DNA of 64,000 nt from assembly GCA_037074615.1 (NCBI GenBank), contig CM073536.1, positions 4,841,001 through 4,905,000 of the forward strand, written 5' to 3'. Below are positions 36,463 to 46,800 of the stretch, piece after piece. Position numbers and translations under genes: made by a program. A model generated the notes under the pieces. That model did no database searches and was not told where the DNA came from. It worked only from the letters and a program-made list of their open reading frames with translations. Numbering within the stretch: the first letter of the stretch is position 1; each line of letters begins with the position of its first letter. The DNA comes from Leucaena leucocephala (Eukaryota > Streptophyta > Magnoliopsida > Fabales > Fabaceae).

Positions 36463-37925
36463 AAACTTAACCGTAGCCCCACCACGGAGGAACTTTCCCC
36501 GAAGTCGAGCATCACTTCAATCGAACCCAAAGTAGGGGGAAAAAACCAAGGGGCAAAAAAAAAAAGAACACCCACAAGAACAGTCCCAAAACTCTCTGAA
36601 ACCCAGAAGGGACCGCTCAAACCGAGTGTGATCGTGCCATATGCCGAACCTTCATTGATGTACCAGCATATAAAGCAAAATACGAATCTTTACTCGGATT
36701 AACACAAATGACGAATAATAATCAACTTTGGATCAGGGGAACAGGATCAGACGGTGGAGATCGGTGCACCGATCAGTGCTCACTCAAATGAGCTGGACGG
36801 AAAGTTCAAACGGATTCCAAATCATTCCACTTCGCTCTGCAATTTTCTTGAGCATAGCAGAGAATAGCTGGATTTTTGTCTCTTGATTTTAAGTTGTTTA
36901 GTAATTTTTAATTATTTATTTTTATTTGTTAATACCTCTTTTTTATTTTTAAAACGGATTCCAAATCCTCTTCACTTATCTGTTTGTTTTTGCTGTTTTT
37001 ACCTTCTAGTACATTTACAAAAACTGCTCCTTGAATCAGAACAAATATGTATATATTGATTATTGTTTTTTTATTATTTTCAATAAAAACAACTGTAAAT
37101 ATATCCCTGACTAGAAGTCCGAAATTATAAATTTGTATAGCCTTTAATTTATTGTTATTAAGTCCAAAATATTACAACAACTAAAATGTGTACCCGCATT
37201 ATTTCTACGGTAAATAATATAACTTTTTATAAATTTATAAATACATTATTTATTTTATTTTATTTTACTGTATATGTAATAATCTTTATTTTTCATAGTT
37301 AATTTTATATTCCTTTGATAGTAAAATTAACCCCGTTTTAAATTTAATTTTATGATCACTTATGATTTATTGTTAGTTGATGCTAAAATAGCTTAGGATT
37401 AGTACATATTTGATATTGTTAAAACTTTTTTTTAATCTATTATATATATCTGAATTACAGTTGAATAAGAACAGATGAATATATAACTCAAGTTATTTCG
37501 GGGTGGAAAAAACAAACAAACTAAAGTGATTGGTGAGTAATGGCATGAGTAAGCGTATGGATACACGTGTCCATACACATGGAAGATGCATATGAGCTCT
37601 GATACACTGACATCATCATAACAGCCAAATATACGTGCATGTGTGTTTGAATCCATTTTCCTTGACATTTATTGTTTGGATGTCGAGTGTCTTTAAAAAG
37701 TCAAGTTGTTAAATGTTAGGTGCTTTCTTAATCTCTATACATCTTTCTATCAGGGAAAAATTATTATCGATCTTAAAAAAAATAAAGAATATAATCATTA
37801 CAAAAAATTTAATAATAAATAAATTTATTATTTTTTAAATTAAAACTCGTGATTATAAATCGTTCTTTTATCATAAATTTTTTTAATAATTATATTTCAA
37901 GACTTTACAGTTTATAAATTCATTT
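36463..37925. other. Upstream region of the CW zinc finger gene
   Basis: 36463 to about 36860 is relatively GC-rich and is probably the 5' UTR and core promoter of the minus-strand CW gene. From about 36880 onward the DNA is AT-rich and no gene is seen. A plus-strand open frame at 36301-36702 overlaps coding exon 1 and is treated as a shadow. Confidence 0.4.
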
Positions 37926-37929
37926 GAAT

Positions 37930-38675
37930 AGGTTTTTAAAAAATGACTTATAAAAAAAATAATTTTTAGACAATTTTTGAAAAAAGGTTTCTGAAGAATA
38001 GCTTGTGAAAAAAAATAATTTTAGATAAATGAGTATTTAGATAGATATTCCTAAAATAATTTTTGTAATTGATAATTTGTCAAAAAGAGTATAAAATAAA
38101 AAAAAAATCAACGTTCATCTCCTTCCTTAGCAACAGTGAGCAAACTGGCGTTGTGGTCTAACAATGAGTAAACTGGCAACAGTAAGCACTGATGGCAACA
38201 ACCACCAACGATAGCAACGACAAGCAAGAATAACAATGGCAAAGGTTTTGCCCATATCTCCATCACAAAGCTTCCTGATCACTTCGGCAGAAGAAGATGA
38301 GCATAGAGGAGATCGCCATCAGCCCTCTTCCAGATCTCTGCGACGGCGAAGCTTGAATGTTATCCCACCTGAAGCTTCGCCAATAGAGGACAGAAGAGAA
38401 TACAAGGGAGAGGGGGAAAAGTATTGACGTAGAGGAGAGACGATAGAGAGTGTAAGAAAAAATAGAGATAAATTAATAATTATGTATTCTATAAGCTCTT
38501 TTACTGTTTTAGAAAATATTCTCAATAACTTGTTTAAAACCGTAATTTTAAATTATAATTTAATCCAGAAGTCATTTTAGACAAATATAGTTGTTTATTT
38601 TAAAATTTCTCAAATTAATATTTAAGCTATAAATTTTTTTAAAACTTAGGTTTAGAATAAACCTAAATACGCACT
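37930..38675. mobile_element. MITE-like family M1, copy 2, with a GC-richer insert
   Basis: The right part (about 38475-38675) is the reverse complement of the left part of the element at 6432-6897. The left part mirrors it imperfectly. The centre (about 38110-38430) is a GC-richer block with repeated GCAACA/GGCAACAGTAAGC-type words, unrelated to the CT-rich centre of copy 1. A 63-codon frame in the centre has no known similarity. Ends are approximate. Confidence 0.5.
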
Positions 38676-39367
38676 ATAGTATTATAGTGGTTTAAGGGTT
38701 TTAACCCCTTTGAATCACATTATTTTTAGCTTGATATCCTACATGACACTCATGTAATGAGAGGCCCCATTTGTGACATGTATGTTTTAAGTGGTGCTTG
38801 GGAATGTGAACAGGTAGGGAGTTTAGTGACTAAAAAAGGCCCACCAAAAACTAAAAATACTCCTTGGGTCTGAATATTTTTTTAAATAAAATATAACAAC
38901 CTATAAGTATTTTTTAATCGCATTGAATATCTTAATTTCTAACTAACTTTTGGTGCATCTAAACTTTGAAAATATTTTTTAAGTAGCATTGAGTATATTC
39001 TAAATAATTGTTTATCTATTCACCACCTTAAATATTTTTTACTCAATATCATATTTAGATGGTTGTTATCAGGATAAATTTTTTTATAAGTAAATTACTA
39101 TAAATTGTATGAAGTAAATAAGAAATAAGAGACAAGAAGATAATAAAAATTCATAGGGTTAAAATGATTATTTTCCGTACTTAATATTTAAAAATTATTT
39201 CAAAATCTAGTAGATCTTGTTTATACAAAATTATGGTTTATAACGACACAAACTATAATTTTTCCTAAAAGTAATTCTACCACTAAGATTAATATTTATA
39301 TACTTTTAGACTAAAACTATAGTTTGAGTCCAAAGTAATTTTTTTTTTTCAAGCACACCCATCCTAA
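38676..39367. other. Intergenic DNA, no gene recognised
   Basis: AT-rich sequence between two mobile elements with no coding similarity. Confidence 0.4.
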
Positions 39368-39375
39368 GTTTAAGG

Positions 39376-40153
39376 TAGGGGTGTGCATAGGCAGGGCAGG
39401 CCCCGTGCCCGGTGCCCTGCCCAAAAAAAGTATGGGCTGCATTTTGCAGCCCGATGTCCGGCCCTACCCGGTAAAAGCCCTAACTATTTTAGGCTGAGCA
39501 TGGGTGGGCTGGGCATGCCCAAATTTTGATGTCATGCTCATGTTGTGAAAAAAATCTGCAATTATGAACTTATAAAATAATACTATATTCATATGTCTTT
39601 AAGACTTAAATAATATCCATAATTCACTAAGAATAAAGTAACAAAAAGATAATAATTAAATTTTTTAAATCCATTGTATGTAAAAAAAAAATATTGAAGT
39701 CTAAGTAATTTGTAATTGTAACTTTGTATCGATCTCTCTAATATTGACAAAGATTAAGTATCTGAAAAAAAAATAAACAATTATAATTTATAATGTAATT
39801 ATATGATGATTAGCAAAGTTAAAAAAAATTAATATAGTTATAAATATTAAAAGATACAACTTACATACTTAACTACTCATATTTTTAAAATGAACCTCTA
39901 GTCACCAGTAACTATCATATTCTCCTTTTTAAGTATAGCATTTAGGGAAAAAAGTAAAAAAAATAAAAGAAGTGGTGCTCATGGGCAGGGCAGGGCAGGG
40001 CAACCCCCTGCCTGGTGCTCAGCCTGAAAAAACCATGGGCTGAATTTTGTAGCCCGTTGCCCAGCCCTGCCCTATATTTATCGGGCTGGGCAGGGCTATT
40101 TTATTGCGGGCTGGGCTGGGTATACCGGGCCATGGGCATTACACACAGCCCTA
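39376..40153 (-). mobile_element. Non-autonomous hAT-type element, copy 2 (8-bp target-site duplication)
   Basis: This 778-bp copy is inverted relative to 8179-8976 and very similar to it along its whole length, judged by eye. It starts TAGGGGTGTGCATAGG and ends ACACACAGCCCTA. GTTTAAGG lies directly outside both ends (39368-39375 and 40154-40161), a different target from that of copy 1, so the two inserted independently. No transposase is encoded. Confidence 0.9.
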
Positions 40154-40202
40154 GTTTAAGGTAATAATTGCTTATAAGAAACATATTTTAAATGTAAAAT
40201 TA

Positions 40203-40358
40203 TATAAAAAAATATTTTAAAATATTGAATACTAATAGAAAAATATTTTAGAATATCGGATTCATTAAAAATTAGTTTAATATAAAAATATATTTTAAAA
40301 TATTAAATACTAATAGAAAAATATTTTAGAATATCGAATTCATTAAAAATTAGTTTAA
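40203..40358. repeat. Tandem duplication, 78-bp period, two copies
   Basis: AT-rich unit seen twice in a row with few differences; ACTAATAGAAAAATATTTTA occurs at 40231 and 40309. It lies 50 bp beyond the hAT-type element. Confidence 0.8.
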
Positions 40359-42469
40359 GTCATTAATTATTACTAAAAATAATGCTTCAAGGATTTATTA
40401 ATGACAGGTAAATAGTATAGATTTGTTGTCATTTTTTAAACTTATTAGAAAGCTTTTTAATAATTATATTCTTATTTGAGATTTTATAGGATTATAGCCT
40501 TTTTGGCCCTTTCCCCCTTAATCATACTATTTTTAGCTTGATTCCAATCTGAATCCCAGGAAATGAGTGGGTTGAACCAGGGGGGAAAAACTAATGCCTC
40601 CTCTTATACAAATGATGTGAATTTAAGTAGAACTAAGGAAGTCTAGCTTTTTTATGTGTTTGGTACAACTGAAAAAAGCTTCCACAAGAAAGTCACTCCC
40701 CGTTTAGAAAAGAGATGGAATTGGGTCATCAAATGGGTTCATCTGGTGGATGATGGAATCTAAAATTCTAACACATTATATCGCTTGTGACATGTAAGTT
40801 TTAAGTGATGCTTGTGATTCATAATTGTTTTTATAAGAGTAAAGTTATCACAGTTGATAAGTGATGGTATAATAATTGACTTGTCAATTAATAATATAAT
40901 AATAGGACACTTGTTAATCATCGCACCATCACTTATCAACACTTTTTACATCATATTAATAGGGGTAAATGGGTAATCTTATAATTGTAAATAATTTGCC
41001 TCAAGTCTTCTAGGACTTGTCATATATTTCAATAATTTCATAGACTTTATGTTAATTATTTGTCTTCCTTAAGCTCAAGAGCAATTATTCTTATATAATA
41101 TAAATTTATTTTGAAAGATTATATTTTATTTTAATTAACTAATTTATCTGATAATATATTCAAATTGAGATTTGAAAAACGTGCACTGCAACTAAATGAA
41201 GACATGGTTGGTGATCAAGATTAAAGAAGCATCTTCCTCTTCAATGTCGTACTCTCTTAAGAGGAACTCCCTTGGGAATTACTTCTGTGGTAATCTCATG
41301 AATTTGGGCATCTTATTATCTTCAAGTTTCTAACTTGCCTTATGTAATCCAAATATATATATATTTCAATAAAAACTATAAATAGTGAGATTTTTTTGAA
41401 TTTTTTTTAGACTCATGTAAAATTCTTCAAAACAAAAAATTATAGAGATTTTTAAGTGTGCCCCAGTCGATTTTAAAATACTTTAGTGTCTTCTTAATTA
41501 TTTTAGACTCTACCAATAAAATCATGCACGGTTGGTAGATAATCATATCCCTTGAATATGATATATTATATTTGAATTAGGTCGTACACATAGAGAAAGC
41601 TTAATTGAAAGAGATAAAACTCACTTCGATAATTTTAACATTTTAAAAAGCTTAGTATCTAGCTATAGTTAATTTTATTTTTTTGCATATAACCAAATTA
41701 CATATGTTAGATAATTTTTTTACTATTCTCTCCTTGATGGATGGCATACCAATGTTCTCTATTAACAATTATTGCAAATTTTGTATTTATTTCCATAATT
41801 ATTGTTGATTACATGATTAGTGAAGTAGAGTGTCACAGGATATATACGTTGAACCCTGACATACCAATCTATACGCCAATTTTCTAGAATCAGTCTTAAC
41901 ATTTTCCACAATTATTGCAAATAGAAATAATTTGCTTAAACCTATCAATTGAATTTAAATGTTATAATTCGGGGAGGACCTAAAAAAAGACAATGGGGAA
42001 TGTGGGGGATTGAGTTGAATATTGAAAATCGACAAAAAACCTACGTACTCTTATTAAATTCAAAACATATTTATATTTATTTAAAAAATAACAGAGAATT
42101 TATATAAATTTAACAATATTCAAATCATGTTTGTATTAATTTTGATAATACAATCGAGATCTATATATATATAAAATGAAACAAGCTGCAATCTCATGCA
42201 TCGTGAAGTTTAAATAAAATTAACACTCATTTTATTTTAATAAATAGTAAATGATCAATACTTTTGCTTTTTTGGCCGAAATGATCAGTACTCAGTCTAT
42301 AACGAAAATCAACATCGCATTCCATTTAACCAATTTCTTTAAGAAAATTAAGTTACTCTATTTACTTAAATTGTTTTAGAGTAAAGGAAAAATAATCTTT
42401 TTTTTTGTCCAATTTGCCCAAAGAAACTTAAGAGCCGTCCAAGAATACACACATATTTTAGTGACCGGT
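40359..42469. other. Intergenic DNA, no gene recognised
   Basis: AT-rich DNA with no family similarity on either strand and no element boundary that I can defend. Short open frames here are not supported. Confidence 0.45.
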
Positions 42470-43165
42470 TGGATTGACACAAAATTATAGTTTTATAAAA
42501 TTTTCGGTTTAAATTATAGTTTTATAAAATTTTTAAATAAATAATTATCTTATTTTATAAGTGTTTTTTATTAAATTATAATTTTAGATAAATTTTTGAG
42601 AATAACTATTGGATTAAAAAAATAGTTTATAAATATTAAAAAAATTATTTTACCTATATTTTTTTAATATTCTCTCTCTCTTTTTATATATCACGTATTC
42701 TCTCTGCCATTATTTCTGTCGGACAGAGATGAAGAAAGAAGAAAGAGGCAAAAAGGCATCACTAGAGGAGGAATAGGTGGTGTTTGCTGCTGGGAGGCGT
42801 CATTGTCTTCTAGGCTTCTATTGTCTTATCTGGTCTTTATTTTCTTCTAGATCTTGCATGATGCATGGTGGAAGAGGGATTTGGAGGAGGGATAATAGTG
42901 AAAGACATCGCTAGAAGAGGGATGGTGATGGAGGAGGAGGGATGATGAACAATACTCTTTACTCAAAATTATTTTTTAAATTATTTTTTATTTTATATAT
43001 TTTTTAGTAATTTATCTATTATAAATTTTTTTATAATAATAATTTTCTAAACACTCATTTACTTATAATCACTCTTTTCTATAAACTTTTATTATAAAAA
43101 GTTTATCTAAAAATATTTTAAAATAATTTTTTTATAAACTCTCCAAAAAAAATTCGGACTTAACC
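42470..43165. mobile_element. MITE-like family M1, copy 3, with a different internal insert
   Basis: Termini resemble those of the copies at 6432-6897 and 37930-38675 (GACCGGTTGGATTGACAC at the left; GGACTTAACCAATAAGCC at the right; internal AAACACTCATTTACTTATAA-type words). The centre (about 42715-42950) is a purine-rich GGAGGAGGGATG-type block not shared with the other copies. Ends are approximate. Confidence 0.5.
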
Positions 43166-43885
43166 AATAAGCCTATAGTCGCACGTGCATTCCATGGGAT
43201 GCTTTTTACAGTTTGAGACATCGTCGCTTTATTATTATTATTGCCATCCCATTTTTATTATCATTTTTTCTGTATACATTGGTTTTTTCATATTACCTGA
43301 GCTTCGTTTCATTGACCCAATTCTGTTCTATTTTATTTCCCTTTTCTCCACCAGGGATAAAATTTTTAACATCTTCATCCAGGTTTCGCCTTTTTTAGGG
43401 TTGGATTCGTATCTCGATTTTCTCACCTTGTCTCTGCTGATTCTCAATAGGGTTTGAATTTTTTCCCTCAAGAGTCTGTGTCATGCTTTCGGAGGATATT
43501 TTCAAACTCGCGCTTGTTTGTGGTTGATTTGGTTCGTTTTTTCTGATTTCTCAATTTTAGGGATAGGGTTTGTTTCTACTAGTCAAATGGGTGGGTTGCA
43601 TGTGAATTGGTAGTGTTATTTTGTTAGCCGGTGGAAATGCTATTTGATTCCCTAGTAGTGACCAAAGGACACTATCTGTTCTGAGATATTGTAGAAAAAA
43701 GCATCAAAATTTTGTATTTTTATGTTAGTTTCTTTTTGATTTGGTATAATTTTTGGCTTTATAGTGCATTCAATTGGTGCGGCATTTGCTCGAATTCGTT
43801 ACATACAAACTGAAGAAGCTGGCATGCTGCAATTAGTGGAGTATTTGGAGGTTATTCTCAGGGTGACAGTCTAATTCGAGGTTGA
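43166..43885 (+). promoter_or_regulatory. SNF4 promoter and 5' leader region
   Basis: The DNA changes from AT-rich to mixed T-rich sequence here, as expected for a promoter and 5' UTR. CACGTGCATTCC at about 43180 contains an ACGT core. A leader intron is possible (43400-43800) but its borders are not clear. Confidence 0.35.
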
Positions 43886-46800
43886 ATGTTTAGTCCTAGC
43901 ATGGATTCTACGAGGGACACGGGAGCTGTTGCAGGGACGGTGCTAATCCCGATGCGGTTTGTGTGGCCATACGGAGGAAGAAGTGTGCATCTCAGTGGTT
44001 CTTTTACACGGTGCGTTAAGTTTTTTGTTAGTCTTTCTCCTGCCTCCTCCCTATTTTCTTGGGAAAAATGCAGCAGTTTATTTAATCTAATTTATTGATT
44101 ATTGAATTTTTCTTTGGATTTGTGCTATTTCGCGCATGCTTTTTATTTTCTCTAAATTTTGTTCCAAAGGTGGTCTAAGCTTCTACCAATGTCGCCCGTC
44201 GAGGGTTGCCCAACTGTATTTCAAGTTATTTATAGCTTGACCCCTGGTTACCATCAGGTTAGTTTATACTTGACAGTGCTGGAGTTAAAACTCTTTATTT
44301 TTCTTCACGCATTTTGCTGAGCAAGTCATGCGGCATGGTGACTTTGTGGATGCTACAAAGTTGGGGAAATTAATTATTTTTTTCTGGCATTTGACTATGA
44401 TACCGTTAAAGTTTCATGTTGATTTTTAGGTATCTGTTGTATGATTTTTGGACTTCATTAGCTCCTTTGGCAGACAAGCCAAGTAAAAACATGTTGAGGC
44501 AAAATAGGATAAGCAAAGCCTGAGGCCAAGAGTAATTTGGATTGAGCTTTATATAAATAATAAATCTATAGTTAATGTAGATGTGATGATGGAGGGATGC
44601 TTGAGGGTTTTTTTAACTGAGGTTTAGAGTATAAGATATGTCACATTATTGCCTTTTCAATTTTTTTTTTTTTTAAATTTGAAGATTTCCATTCTTGTTG
44701 GTTGTCCAGAAATAGTGTAATAATGCTATTGTGTTTGGCATTTCAAGTATCTGATTTGCATATGCACTAATGGATTAAAGTTATGCCAATTTGAGAGAAA
44801 TGAGCCTTGATTTCTTGTGGTTGATTACTTATAAAATACTTTAATGCAGTATAAGTTTTTTGTTGATGGAGAATGGCGACATGATGAGCATCAACCTTAT
44901 GTAGTTGGAGAATATGGGTTAGTTAACACTGTCTTGTTGGCTGCTGATCCTAATTACATGCCTGTTGTAACACCAGACCTAACTTCTGGATCAAACATGG
45001 ATGTGGATAATGAGGCTTTTCGACGTGTGGTAAGAATAAGATTTAAGTATTTACCTATCTTGGTATGCTAAGTCATCCATTTGGAATACGATTCAAGTAT
45101 TTATTCTTCATGGACTGGCATATTAAAGCTCTGTTCGCATACAATATGCTTTGGTTCCTATCTGTTCTGTTGCTTTTTAAAGCTCTGTCTTATTCTCATG
45201 CCTCAAATTGCTGTTTTTTTTTATATTAAATTTCCATTGTTCATTTTATAAGCAGAACCTGTTGCTGACTTATGATGCAGGTCCGCTTGACAGACGGTAC
45301 ATTGACAGAAGTATTGCCGAGAATATCTGATGCTGATGTCCAGATATCCCGTCAGCGTATTACCGCATTCTTGGCCATGCACACAGCTTATGAATTACTT
45401 CCCGAGTCAGGCAAGGTTTGGACGTCTAACCATTAACCTTTTATTTTGGTTCTGGTCAAACTTTCCTACCAAAGATTGCATAACCTCATTACTGACTCAG
45501 AAACCTGGCATAGGTTGTTGCCTTGGATATTGATCTGCCAGTGAAACAAGCATTTCACATTTTGCATGAGCAGGTATACTTTCTTTTTTCTGACCCTGGT
45601 ACATGCTTTTAGGGCATTCTGGATATTTTGGATTTACCTCACTTTGCTTGCCTATAGCCGAATAATGTGTGGGAAAGGATTTATGTGCTGTTTTGATTTT
45701 TTTTTTGTGGAATTCAAGCAATTGTTTCTGAAGCTTTTCCCTGGATGATGATTAAATCTTTTGCTTTATTGCCTGATATGATTGCCTGTCTTAGTTGTAG
45801 TCTTCCTTGTGTTTATATATAGCTGATTAGAAGCTTTCAAGCATCATTTCTAAATTGGGTTATTTATAGGGAATCCCTATGGCTCCTCTTTGGGACTTCA
45901 GCAAAGAGCAGTTTGTTGGTGTTCTCAGTGCTTTGGATTTTATTTTGATTTTGAGAGAGGTATGCATTTGTTTGCTTCATTGAATAGTTTTATTAATCTT
46001 GAAAGGCTAAGGTACCTCATACATATGATGCAGGCATATTACAGCACATGATAAGACAATGAAGGGTGCATAATATGTTTTGTCTTATGATATACTTATA
46101 TCTAGCCTTCAACAAACTAAATCATAAAGTTGTTCTGTTAGCTTTTCATACCAGACACCATAGAATATTAAACTGGTAAATTATTTCCAATTCCTTTTTG
46201 ATATCCACTATAAATAATTTCTTTTTCCTGCTCTCCTTTTTCCTTTAGTTCATCTCATATTCATTCTTATGGAATTTTTTTGACACCTAATGATATGCTG
46301 GAGAAGCTAGAAAAACAATGACACGGTATTATTCACCTAGTCTACGTATTACAAGGATGGTTGTAAAGTTCATTTGGCACGAGCTTTATAAGTTGCTCGT
46401 ATGCCAGTGTTTGTATGATCTGTTATGCCTATTAAAACGTGCTATTGTTTCATTCTCAGCTTGGAAATCATGGGTCCAATCTGACAGAAGAGGAGCTTGA
46501 AACACATACCATATCTGCTTGGAAAGAAGGAAAATCATATCTTAGTAGACAAAACAATGGACCAGGAACAGCATTTTCAAGACGTTTTGTTAGTGTAAGC
46601 AAATGATGTGCCTTTTGTAGCCCTCTAGTACGTGATATTGCTCATAATTTTGACTACGTGCAGTTTTGGGGTTCAATGTGTAGTTATTAACATGTAGAGA
46701 TGCTATGAGATTTAATAGTATCTTTTTTGTGGTGAATTGACAGCATGAGTTCATTGTAGTTTTGTGAATGCTTGGGCAATGCTAGCTTGATGTGTGAATG

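Noticed and set aside
36301..36702. 133-codon plus-strand frame
   Set aside because: It overlaps coding exon 1 and the probable promoter of the minus-strand CW gene and has no recognised similarity.
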